A stretch of DNA of 15,927 bases from JBDTCS01 sp039923455 (lineage in GTDB: Bacteria; Bacteroidota; Ignavibacteria; Palsa-1295): NCBI GenBank assembly GCA_039923455.1, contig JBDTCS010000136.1, forward strand, positions 1 to 15,927, written 5' to 3'. The position numbers and the translations under genes are program-made. How positions within the stretch are numbered: the stretch's first letter is position 1; each line of letters starts with the position of its first letter. Shown one piece after another: positions 1 through 5,745 of this stretch. The notes below the pieces were generated by a model. It saw only the letters and a program-made list of their open reading frames with translations, ran no database searches and was not told the DNA's origin.

Positions 1-97
1 TCTGCCCGCGACAGCTCCGCAGGCTAAAGCCTGCGCCTACCATTCAAGCACCCCACTCCCGGTAGCCGCACGGCTTTAGCCTGCGCAGTCGGGGATG
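1..97. repeat. REP pair (BIME-like unit), left of the RAYT gene
   Basis: Two imperfect palindromes facing each other. The first, GCAGGCTAAAGCCTGC at 19-34, is a perfect 7-bp stem with an AA loop. The second lies at 68-84 and is the same hairpin with one inserted C. Read on its own strand, each is preceded by GTAG (minus strand at 40-37, plus strand at 62-65). GTAG 5' of a hairpin is the signature of enterobacterial REP elements recognised by TnpA-REP. The unit is base-for-base identical to 653-749 over 97 positions and ends five bases before the transposase stop codon. It probably continues to the left of the window. Confidence 0.85.
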
Positions 98-102
98 ACC
101 CA

Positions 103-573
103 TCACCATTTTGATAGGTCATGAACGGTCGAGCCTTTGTACGGATAGTCATTCCACTTTGCGCACAATTCTCTTCGCACAGGATTAAGCATCATATAAT
201 GCATTTGCTTCAATATATCAGAATCTTTTCTTAGAACATGATCGAAGTAATCCTTTTGCCAATAACTCTCACCGAATGTTTTCGACATCCAAAATCCATT
301 GTATTGCTTAAACTTGTCGACTGCATTCAAAGGACTGAACTCATCGCCTCGACCAGTAACAAGAAAATGAGTGTGTTCCGGCATGAAGATATAGAACTCG
401 GCAACGCAATCGGTTTCGTCTAAAGCACGAAGCAAATGCGATTCAGATTCTCGAAAACGATGATCCGAAATAAAAAACTGACGTTTATCACGAAGACAAT
501 TTGTGAAGGACACAGTCTGTTTCAAATAATATTGCCGATCCAGCCGATGCACCCTCTCCCTAATTCTCGCCAT
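103..573 (-). CDS. REP-associated tyrosine transposase (RAYT, Y1/HUH family)
   Basis: A 156-residue single-domain Y1 (HUH) nuclease of the TnpA-REP type, which nicks single-stranded REP hairpins through a covalent tyrosine link. The metal-binding HUH motif is seen as EHTHFLV (His67, His69). The region WQKDYFDHVLR (105-115) and the helix HYMMLNPVRR supply the family pattern, with Tyr126 the likely nucleophile. Length fits the family (about 150-220 residues) and no frameshift or stop interrupts it, so it looks intact. It sits between REP elements on both sides, five bases from one (3' end) and about 17 bases from the other (5' end), the usual arrangement of a RAYT with its cognate REPs. There are no terminal inverted repeats or second transposase gene, so this is not a complete insertion sequence. 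The start is the only ATG near the family N-terminus; a TATCTTTG box lies three bases upstream of it. Confidence 0.92.
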   Translation of the reverse strand: MARIRERVHRLDRQYYLKQTVSFTNCLRDKRQFFISDHRFRESESHLLRALDETDCVAEFYIFMPEHTHFLVTGRGDEFSPLNAVDKFKQYNGFWMSKTFGESYWQKDYFDHVLRKDSDILKQMHYMMLNPVRRELCAKWNDYPYKGSTVHDLSKW

Positions 574-576
574 TCA

Positions 577-584
577 CAAAGATA
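577..584 (-). promoter_or_regulatory. candidate -7 box (TATCTTTG) for the RAYT gene
   Basis: On the minus strand TATCTTTG matches the Bacteroidota -7 consensus TAnnTTTG exactly and is followed by TGA and then the ATG. Transcription from it would start at or almost at the initiation codon, giving a leaderless message. No clear TTTG -33 box is seen; that position falls inside the neighbouring REP palindrome (593-613). Confidence 0.4.
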
Positions 585-589
585 CGAAC

Positions 590-652
590 CCGGTAGCCGC
601 AGGCTTCAGCCTGCGCAGTCCGGGGTGATACAATCTCGCCAACATGGAATAT
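590..652. repeat. half REP unit, right of the RAYT gene
   Basis: Holds one REP hairpin, GCAGGCTTCAGCCTGC, with a perfect 7-bp stem, preceded by GTAG at 593-596. It lacks the C insertion found in the other plus-strand REPs, so it may be the less degenerate version. It is followed by a diverged copy of the spacer that links the repeat units further right. Confidence 0.8.
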
Positions 653-774
653 TCTGCCCGCGACAGCTCCGCAGGCTAAAGCCTGCGCCTACCATTCAAG
701 CACCCCACTCCCGGTAGCCGCACGGCTTTAGCCTGCGCAGTCGGGGATGGCACAATCTCGCCACGATCAAATAT
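653..774. repeat. REP-pair tandem unit 1 (122 bp)
   Basis: A full unit: minus-oriented REP hairpin, linker of about 21 bases, plus-oriented REP with GTAG foot, then a spacer ending in ATCAAATAT. The first 97 bases are identical to positions 1-97 on the other side of the transposase gene. The next unit starts 122 bases later with the same TCTGCCCGCGACAG. Confidence 0.85.
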
Positions 775-895
775 TCTGCCCGCGACAGCTCCGCAGGCTA
801 AAGCCTGCGCCTACCATTCAAGCACCCCACTCCCGGTTGCCGCACGCTTTAGCCTGCGCAGTCGGGGATGGCACAATCTCGCCACGATCAAATAT
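775..895. repeat. REP-pair tandem unit 2 (121 bp)
   Basis: Nearly identical to the preceding unit. Differences: the plus-strand foot is GTTG instead of GTAG, and one G is missing in the second palindrome (GCACGCTTTAGC), giving 121 bases. If GTAG is needed for recognition, this plus-strand REP should be a poor substrate while the minus-strand one stays intact. Confidence 0.85.
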
Positions 896-938
896 TCTGC
901 CGGCGACAACTCCGCAGGCTAAAGCCTGCGCCTACCGT
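896..938. repeat. REP tandem unit 3, truncated
   Basis: The array ends in a partial unit: the first REP hairpin (minus orientation, GTAG foot kept) with changes in the lead-in (TCTGCCGGCGACAA). After CTACC the sequence becomes unrelated. About 50 bases follow before the stop codon of the DUF971 gene. Confidence 0.8.
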
Positions 939-989
939 GTCGGTGATTTTGGTTCGACAGAATTGCGGGGAAGCTTTGCCTGTACTTAG

Positions 990-1322
990 TTAATCTTCTT
1001 GGGCTCGGGAGGCAATGCATTCGGGGCAGGGGCAGAGGTGACGTAAGTATTCCCAAGAGTAGATTCCGGTGTCGTGGCCGTCTTGCCATTTGGCGGCTAC
1101 GCCGTATTGTCCGACTGCTGTCAGAGCTGACAAGTCATATTTGCCGGGCATGAATACCGGAAGTTGTGCTGGGCGATAGACTACTCCGAGTATCGTTTCG
1201 CCTTTGCAGCCTGCGCATGGGCACTCGTCACGCAAGAGTTGCATCGTGAATGCGGAGGTGTGTCCGTCGTCCCACGATACGTTTAGAATATTTCCTTCTC
1301 GTAGGATCTTTAGTGCGCGCAT
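990..1322 (-). CDS. DUF971 / GBBH-like N-terminal domain protein
   Basis: A 110-residue protein made of one DUF971 domain, the fold that forms the N-terminal zinc-binding region of gamma-butyrobetaine hydroxylase and occurs alone in many bacteria. Family signatures are clear: VSWDDGHTS near residue 15, LRDECPCAGCKGE at 30-42, and KWQDGHDTGIYSWEYLR at 78-94. Cys34, Cys36, Cys39 and His83 correspond to the Cys3-His zinc site of the eukaryotic enzyme. A second cysteine cluster, CPCPEC (97-102), ends the protein. No catalytic dioxygenase domain follows, so an enzymatic role cannot be claimed; stand-alone members have been linked to iron-sulfur or metal handling, which is not provable here. It lies 67 bases downstream of the co-oriented reductase gene but has a promoter-like sequence of its own. 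Confidence 0.88.
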   Translation of the reverse strand: MRALKILREGNILNVSWDDGHTSAFTMQLLRDECPCAGCKGETILGVVYRPAQLPVFMPGKYDLSALTAVGQYGVAAKWQDGHDTGIYSWEYLRHLCPCPECIASRAQED

Positions 1323-1324
1323 AA

Positions 1325-1355
1325 AAAATATAATATTCGTGTGTAGTAAGTCAAA
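1325..1355 (-). promoter_or_regulatory. candidate promoter of the DUF971 gene
   Basis: On the minus strand TTTG (1355-1352), a 19-base spacer and TATATTTT (1332-1325) fit the Bacteroidota pattern TTTG-N19-TAnnTTTG with one mismatch. The same stretch also reads as TTGACT-N16-TATATT in a sigma-70 scheme. The ATG begins two bases after the box, so the message would be leaderless or nearly so, like that proposed for the RAYT gene. Confidence 0.38.
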
Positions 1356-1389
1356 CGAATTATACGATCGAAGAAGTCCGTTCGAGATC

Positions 1390-2154
1390 TTAGCCGCAGA
1401 GTACGGCGCCGCCGTTCACGTTCAGGATCTCGCCGGTGATGAAGCTTGCGAGTGTGCTTGAGAGGAACAGGATCGCGTTTGCAATTTCGATTGGCTCGGC
1501 GACGCGTCCGAGTGGTATCGTGTTGAATACTTTTTTACTTTGTGTAGCGTCCTGCAAGGTCGCGGTCGTCATATCGGTGTTGACCCAACCCGGTGCGACG
1601 CAATTTACGCGAATGCCTTTAGTTGCGAGTTCGGAAGCGAGTGATTTTGTAAAACTGATCTGTGCACCTTTGGATGCCGCATAGTGTGCGTGTTCACTTT
1701 CACCACGCTGCCCGGCAGTTGAACTGATGATGACGATTGAACCGGAGCCTTGCGCTGTCATCACACGTGCAGCATGTTTGCATGCGAGAAATGTACCCGT
1801 CATGTTCGCACGCATCATGCCTTCGAATTCCGAGAGCTCGAGTGTTGTGATCTTGCCTTCGTTCCAAATGCCTGCGTTGCACACAAGTACATCAAGTGAA
1901 CCCCACTCACTTTGAATCTTTTCGATTGCAAGCTCTATAGCGCGTTCATCACCGGAATCACATACGAACGCCATGGAATGCACACCAAATGCCTGAATCT
2001 CAACACGGGTCTTTTCCGCAGCCTCGGTGTTCGTGCTGTAAGTGATCGCCACGTTTGCGCCACACTCAGCGAATGCGAGTGCGGTAGCGCGACCAATTCC
2101 TCTTGAGCCGCCTGTGACGAGTACGTTCTTTCCGGTAAAATCTAATGCTATCAT
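1390..2154 (-). CDS. short-chain dehydrogenase/reductase, FabG-like
   Basis: A 254-residue classical SDR. It has the cofactor glycine motif TGGSRGIG (14-21), which with the following basic region suggests NADP(H), a CNAG motif (92-95) in place of NNAG, the active-site Asn117, and the triad Ser145, Tyr158, Lys162 (YAASK). The end ITGEILNVNGG is typical of 3-oxoacyl-ACP reductase and relatives. A FabG-type keto reduction in lipid synthesis is the closest match, but the class is broad and nothing nearby names the substrate. The frame is open for 33 codons further upstream; I chose the ATG at 2154 because AGTGGGAGAGAG just before it is the best Shine-Dalgarno of the region and the protein then starts at the normal place for the family. 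Divergent from the HNH gene. Confidence 0.9.
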   Translation of the reverse strand: MIALDFTGKNVLVTGGSRGIGRATALAFAECGANVAITYSTNTEAAEKTRVEIQAFGVHSMAFVCDSGDERAIELAIEKIQSEWGSLDVLVCNAGIWNEGKITTLELSEFEGMMRANMTGTFLACKHAARVMTAQGSGSIVIISSTAGQRGESEHAHYAASKGAQISFTKSLASELATKGIRVNCVAPGWVNTDMTTATLQDATQSKKVFNTIPLGRVAEPIEIANAILFLSSTLASFITGEILNVNGGAVLCG

Positions 2155-2462
2155 TCTCTCTCCCACTCGGGTTGTTTTCGTGATCTGGTGACGGTTTGAT
2201 AATGCACCAAGTGTTCGGGTCGGGAATTCATTCCTACTGTTCCGACATATCAAGTATGCAGGCTTGCGGTATACGTCGCGGGCCGAAGGTTGAAGAAGCC
2301 CTTGAAGCTGTTAGTAACGCATTAATTGAAAAGAAAAGGAGCGCAGCAGAGTTCGATTCACACGCTAGAAAACACCGTGATAAAGGCCAGTTAGGTTTTT
2401 CCTTTAAGGGAAATGCCTCGAGAAGCCTATCCCCATTGCGGAGGCGGGGCGATGATGGGCAC
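2155..2462. other. divergent intergenic region, or N-terminal extension of the HNH gene
   Basis: About 308 bases between the reductase start and the chosen HNH start. The plus-strand HNH frame stays open through it from 2196 (TTG) and 2202 (ATG). The translation includes a helical-looking charged stretch (EEALEAVSNALIEKKR) followed by arginine- and serine-rich sequence, and resembles no part of the usual HNH family. I see no exact TAnnTTTG box for either gene. Whether it is leader DNA or coding cannot be decided from the sequence alone. Confidence 0.4.
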
Positions 2463-3053
2463 ATGCCGTCCGATGACCGTTCCACAGTTCTGCTGAACGG
2501 GATTCACTCGGATCTGGAGCGCTATGATTCTCTCGACGTCGAGCATAGCTCGCTATCGGGGAAGGTATTGATCCTGAACGGCAATTATGAGCCTTTAGCG
2601 ATCTGTAATGTGCAAAAAGCTATCATCCTGCTCTATTTGAACAAAGCAGACATGGTGAGTGCGGTTGGTGGAAAAGCGGTGCATTCTGCTTCGGCGTCCA
2701 TCCCGTTTCCAAGTGTTATCAGGCTTTCGAATTATGTTCGAGTGCCGTTTAAGAAGGTGATCCTATCGAGGAAAAATATTTTGCGTCGTGACGGTCATAA
2801 GTGCCAATATTGTGGTGCATCGAGCATTTCGCTGACCGTCGATCATATTATGCCTAAATCCAGAGGCGGTGAGGATAGCTGGGAGAATTTGGTGAGTGCG
2901 TGCTTGCGTTGTAATAACCGAAAAGGCAGCCACACGCCGGATGAGGCAGAGATGCCACTGATGAAACGGCCGATCCGGCCGAATCACGTAACTTTCCTGC
3001 GTCAATACGTAGGCAAGGTTGGCAAGGACTGGGAGCCCTTCTTGTTCATGTAG
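2463..3053 (+). CDS. HNH endonuclease family protein
   Basis: From the chosen ATG the product has 196 residues. The family core starts at about residue 35 with VLILNGNYEPLAICNV and continues with PSVIRLSNYVRVP. The nuclease part follows: SRKNILRRDG, zinc pair CQYC (114-117), LTVDHIMPKSRGG with Asp127-His128, WENLV with Asn142, zinc pair CLRC (147-150) and NNRKG. These give a complete beta-beta-alpha-metal site, so it should be an active metal-dependent nuclease; the family is widespread and its cellular role unknown. No methyltransferase or other restriction partner is adjacent. The start is uncertain: GGAGG occurs at 2440-2444, rather far from this ATG, and in-frame starts at 2202 and 2256 would add 87 or 69 residues. 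The stop codon overlaps a 14-bp palindrome. Confidence 0.87.
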   Translation: MPSDDRSTVLLNGIHSDLERYDSLDVEHSSLSGKVLILNGNYEPLAICNVQKAIILLYLNKADMVSAVGGKAVHSASASIPFPSVIRLSNYVRVPFKKVILSRKNILRRDGHKCQYCGASSISLTVDHIMPKSRGGEDSWENLVSACLRCNNRKGSHTPDEAEMPLMKRPIRPNHVTFLRQYVGKVGKDWEPFLFM

Positions 3054-3066
3054 CGCAAATTTGCGC
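3053..3066. other. 14-bp perfect palindrome at the HNH stop codon
   Basis: GCGCAAATTTGCGC is fully self-complementary and shares its first base with the last base of the TAG stop. With no loop it is more like a protein-binding site than an RNA hairpin. Confidence 0.5.
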
Positions 3067-3129
3067 GAGGGGGTTCTTGGGCTTTTTGAAGTGGTTTTGA
3101 GGGGTATAGATTAATTCTAAAGATTTTCC

Positions 3130-3158
3130 AACTTTTCTGAGAGAATCTCGGTAAAGTT
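3130..3158 (+). terminator. hairpin, possible terminator of the HNH gene
   Basis: AACTTT-T-CTGAGA, loop GAA, TCTCGG-T-AAAGTT: two 6-bp stems (one T-G pair) interrupted by a T-T mismatch, followed by TTTTC. It lies 77 bases after the HNH stop and about 90 before the XRE start. The T tract is short and partly inside the stem, so termination is only a possibility. Confidence 0.35.
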
Positions 3159-3177
3159 TTCGTATATTGAGTGTGGG

Positions 3178-3223
3178 TGTGACACTTTGGGGCCGCCGAA
3201 ATATTTCGACCGGCTCCGTCACA
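3178..3223 (+). promoter_or_regulatory. long imperfect hairpin / inverted repeat in the XRE leader
   Basis: TGTGAC (3178-3183) pairs with GTCACA (3218-3223). Inside it, GGGGCCG (3189-3195) pairs with CGGCTCC (3211-3217) through one G-T pair, and GAA with TTC around an AT-rich tip; ACTTT bulges on the 5' side. It ends 24 bases before the ATG of the small regulator. It may be an operator for autoregulation or a structured 5' leader; I know of no Rfam family that it resembles. Confidence 0.45.
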
Positions 3224-3247
3224 ACTTTTAGATAAAGGATAACTATT

Positions 3248-3499
3248 ATGAAAGACTATCGTGACAAACTTCACGTGTTACTAGAGGATATTCACGGCCG
3301 CGAGGGGACTACGCGTTATCGCATAGCAAAACTCTCGGGGATAAGCGAGCAAACTCTCTCAAACGTAATGCATAAGCGTCGAAATCTCTCAATCGATGCG
3401 CTACAGAAATTGCTGGAGAGCCTTGGATACGAGCTTCATTTTCTCCCTTCGCAAGAAGGTGCAATGGGGAATCATCAAGATACCTCGATCGCAAGCTAA
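3248..3499 (+). CDS. small XRE/HipB-like helix-turn-helix regulator
   Basis: An 83-residue protein made mostly of one Cro/C1-type helix-turn-helix. Residues 23-40 (RYRIAKLSGISEQTLSNV) hold the two DNA-contacting helices, and NLSIDALQKLLESLGYEL (46-63) is the usual dimer-side end of such antitoxin or repressor domains. A short polar tail follows. The start is supported by AAAGGA at 3234-3239, eight bases upstream. No toxin gene (HipA, HigB/RelE-like) is next to it on either side, so it is a solitary regulator in this window. The inverted repeat in its leader is a plausible self-binding site, which is inference. It converges with the glycosylase gene. Confidence 0.82.
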   Translation: MKDYRDKLHVLLEDIHGREGTTRYRIAKLSGISEQTLSNVMHKRRNLSIDALQKLLESLGYELHFLPSQEGAMGNHQDTSIAS

Positions 3500-3506
3500 G
3501 CAGTAC

Positions 3507-3530
3507 GGTCGCGATACACCGATCGCGATC
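3507..3530 (+). terminator. hairpin downstream of the XRE gene
   Basis: GGTCGCGAT and ATCGCGATC form a 9-bp stem (one G-T pair) with loop ACACCG, starting eight bases after the stop codon. No T run follows, so if it terminates transcription it is not a canonical intrinsic site. Confidence 0.35.
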
Positions 3531-3556
3531 CATTCTCAAAGCGAACACAAGCCGCG

Positions 3557-3576
3557 CGCTTAGATCATTCTAAGCG
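3557..3576. terminator. hairpin at the convergent gene end
   Basis: CGCTTAGA-TCAT-TCTAAGCG is a perfect 8-bp stem with a 4-base loop that covers the stop codon of the glycosylase gene. It stands between two converging genes, so it could act in both directions, but lacks a T tract on either strand. Confidence 0.35.
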
Positions 3577-4370
3577 GCGAGCATCTCGTCGTACATTCTG
3601 CGAAATTTTTGCAGATCTTCCCACGCACCGTGTTTCCAATCAGGGTTGCGAAGGAGTGCGGCAGGATGATACGTGACCATCACTTTGATACCGTTGTAAT
3701 CATACACGTTGCCGCGCATCTTTCCGAGTGTATCGGTTTTTTGCTTGAGTAACGTTGAGCCGGCGATGCGTCCCAAACAGAGGATCATCTTTGGTTGTAT
3801 CAGTGCGAGTTGTTTCCAAAGATAGGGCTCGCATGCTTCGACCTCATCAGGTTTGGGGTCACGGTTATTTGGCGGACGGGATTTCAGAATGTTCGTGATG
3901 TAAATATCTTTGCGATCGAGCTGGATCGCTTCGAGCATTTTTGTCAAGAGCTGACCCGCTCTGCCAATAAACGGCTCCCCCTTCGCATCTTCATCCGCAC
4001 CCGGCGCTTCACCGATCACAACGATGTCTGCCTGTTCGGCACCTTTGCCGAAGACGAGATTAATGCGCGTTGAGCCGAGCCTGCACTTACGGCAATCTTT
4101 GATTTCACTTTCAAGCATCGCAAGACTTGTTGCCGCCGACCATGATTCACCACTAAAGGCCGCAAGTTTTTCCGAAAGCACAGAATCTGAACTGGCTGCG
4201 CTTGGCAGCACCACGAGTTCGGCCGTTGTAGCAACGCCTGCATCCGCACGCGGCATCGGCACATAGGAGATCACCTCGCCATAGACCGCGGCTTGCTCCT
4301 TCACGAAGCGCTCGAGTTCGTCAGCAAAACTCTGCGGAGTGGGTTCGTTCGAAGCAGTTTTCTTTGCCAT
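3570..4370 (-). CDS. family 4 (iron-sulfur) uracil-DNA glycosylase
   Basis: A 266-residue enzyme that removes uracil from DNA in base excision repair. The catalytic core begins near residue 85. The cluster cysteines are Cys93 and Cys96 (DCRKC), Cys180 (VEACEPYL) and Cys198 (MILCLGR). Motif 1 is GEAPGADEDAKGEPF (120-134), followed by GRAGQLL, and motif 2 is YHPAALLRNP (234-243), all as in family 4 enzymes. The first 85 residues are low in conservation and rich in Ala, Ser and Glu; such N-terminal tails are common in this family. It is 28 bases downstream of coaBC on the same strand and is probably co-transcribed with it. No Shine-Dalgarno is seen before the ATG. Confidence 0.95.
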   Translation of the reverse strand: MAKKTASNEPTPQSFADELERFVKEQAAVYGEVISYVPMPRADAGVATTAELVVLPSAASSDSVLSEKLAAFSGESWSAATSLAMLESEIKDCRKCRLGSTRINLVFGKGAEQADIVVIGEAPGADEDAKGEPFIGRAGQLLTKMLEAIQLDRKDIYITNILKSRPPNNRDPKPDEVEACEPYLWKQLALIQPKMILCLGRIAGSTLLKQKTDTLGKMRGNVYDYNGIKVMVTYHPAALLRNPDWKHGAWEDLQKFRRMYDEMLAA

Positions 4371-4398
4371 GAATATAAAACTAAATAGCTTTGTGGTG

Positions 4399-5682
4399 TT
4401 ACGCTACTTGAAGCGCGATGCGATCGAGAATGCGTGCTGCACACTCTTCTTTACTTAGTAATGGCAACGCTTCACGATCTCCGTTGCGAGAAAAAATAAT
4501 TACTTTGTTCGTGTCGGTGGCGAAGCCTGCACCGGGTTCATCGGCGCGATTAAGGACGATCATATCGAGCCCCTTTTGCGCGAGTTTACTTTTGGCGTAA
4601 GCCTCCGCGTTATCACCTGTTTCGAGTGCGAAGCCCACGATGAATTGACCGTCACGTTTGTGCGCCGCGAGCGTTGCAAGAATATCCGTCGTTTGTCGGA
4701 GTTCAAGCGAAAGCTTACCTTCTGAACTTGTTATCTCCTGCTTCTTTATTTTCTTATCGCTCGGCGAAGCAACAGCGAAATCGCTTACGGCGGCATTCAT
4801 GATTACGATGTCGCTCGTAGCAAGTTCTCGCTCGACTGCACTTCGCATCTCTTCGGATGTTTCAATATTGATGCGACGAATGTTAGCTTCCGTCTTTACT
4901 ACACTCGGTCCCATGATGAGTGTAACCGTAGCACCAAGTTCGCGAGCGCTTGTGGCAAGCGCTGCGGCCATCTTGCCGCTTGACCGATTGCCGATGTAAC
5001 GCACGGGATCAATCGGCTCTTGCGTCGGACCACCCGTAATGAGTACACGTTTGCCGCGCAATGGATTGCCTTGTAATGGATTGCTTTGTAATTGATTGCT
5101 GGCTTGCACCGTGTTGGATGCATTATCGAATGCGAGTTCGAGCGTGTTCACCAACTCTGCCGGTTCAAGCATTCTTCCCATACCGGTTAGACCGCTTGCG
5201 AGTGCACCGTTTGTCGGATCAATGATCTGCGTGCCGAGTGTACGGAGCGCATGAATATTTTCCTGCACGATTGGTTGCAACCACATCTCCTCGTCCATCG
5301 CCGGTGCAAGAAAAAGTGGTACTGCGCGGGGCAATGCACTTGCAAGTAACGTAACGGCGTTATCGTAAATACCGGAGCGAAGCTTTCCGATCGTCGTTGC
5401 TGAGCACGGAGCAATGAGCATCAGGTCAGCACTTCGAGCAAGATGAATATGCCACGTTCCGGCATCTGCTCCCGAAGTTTTCTCTTTCGGTAAAATATCG
5501 GTTATGACAGCTTGCTGCGTAAGTGCGCTTAGCGCCAAAGGAGTTGTGAAGGCAATCGCCGCGGGTGTCATAGCACAATGCACCGTTGCACCACGACGCA
5601 TCAGTTCACGCGCGAGTATCGGCGCCTTTATCGCGGCGATCGAGCCAGTGACACCCAATATGATAGTTTTGCCCTTCAGCAT
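4399..5682 (-). CDS. coaBC: bifunctional phosphopantothenoylcysteine decarboxylase / phosphopantothenate-cysteine ligase
   Basis: A 427-residue fusion that carries out two steps of coenzyme A synthesis: joining cysteine to 4'-phosphopantothenate (CoaB, C-terminal) and decarboxylating the product with FMN (CoaC, N-terminal). CoaC: GVTGSIAAIKA (10-20), active-site region HIHLARSAD with His78, APAMDEEMW (126-134) and LASGLTGMGRM (161-171). The position of the E. coli catalytic Cys in this last loop reads Ser here, as I recall for related lineages. CoaB: ITGGPTQEPIDPVRYIGN (215-232), then SSGKM, NAAVSDF (296-302), KIKK (311-314) and GFALET (350-355). The interdomain linker holds a short repeat (NQLQS NPLQG NPLRG). 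Full length, intact, and followed by the glycosylase gene. Confidence 0.97.
   Translation of the reverse strand: MLKGKTIILGVTGSIAAIKAPILARELMRRGATVHCAMTPAAIAFTTPLALSALTQQAVITDILPKEKTSGADAGTWHIHLARSADLMLIAPCSATTIGKLRSGIYDNAVTLLASALPRAVPLFLAPAMDEEMWLQPIVQENIHALRTLGTQIIDPTNGALASGLTGMGRMLEPAELVNTLELAFDNASNTVQASNQLQSNPLQGNPLRGKRVLITGGPTQEPIDPVRYIGNRSSGKMAAALATSARELGATVTLIMGPSVVKTEANIRRINIETSEEMRSAVERELATSDIVIMNAAVSDFAVASPSDKKIKKQEITSSEGKLSLELRQTTDILATLAAHKRDGQFIVGFALETGDNAEAYAKSKLAQKGLDMIVLNRADEPGAGFATDTNKVIIFSRNGDREALPLLSKEECAARILDRIALQVA
5060..5104. repeat. 15-bp tandem triplicate inside coaBC
   Basis: AATGGATTGCCTTGT, AATGGATTGCTTTGT and the diverged AATTGATTGCTGGCT stand head to tail. The period is a multiple of three, so it adds five-residue blocks to the linker between the CoaC and CoaB domains without harming the frame. 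Confidence 0.75.
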
Positions 5683-5745
5683 CTACGGTTGTGGAATCCG
5701 TTTTTTTTTGGAATCTGTTATTCTGACTCTGTTAATCAGAAGTTA

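Noticed and set aside
103..573. Complete IS200/IS605 insertion sequence
   Set aside because: No TnpB gene and no distinct left and right ends; the flanks are REP units that also occur without the gene.
590..938. CRISPR array
   Set aside because: The repeats are 121-122 bases in tandem with almost identical content and no variable spacers; no cas genes are present.
436..989. Plus-strand open frames with repeated peptide blocks such as CPRQLRRLKPAPTIQ
   Set aside because: They are translations of the REP tandem units; the palindromes explain the repetition and there is no ribosome site or family match.
3248..3499. Toxin-antitoxin system
   Set aside because: The regulator is antitoxin-like in fold, but no toxin-sized gene overlaps or abuts it; the neighbours are an HNH nuclease with its own terminator-like hairpin and a DNA repair gene.
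2196..4370. Restriction or defence island made of HNH nuclease, XRE regulator and uracil glycosylase
   Set aside because: Gene directions differ, no methyltransferase or NTPase is present, and the glycosylase is a housekeeping type next to coaBC.
5701..5740. Nine-T tract and the TTCTGA...TCAGAA hairpin between coaBC and the lipoprotein gene as an intrinsic terminator
   Set aside because: On the minus strand, where the genes run, the tract is A not T and follows the hairpin by about ten bases, so it cannot be the U run.
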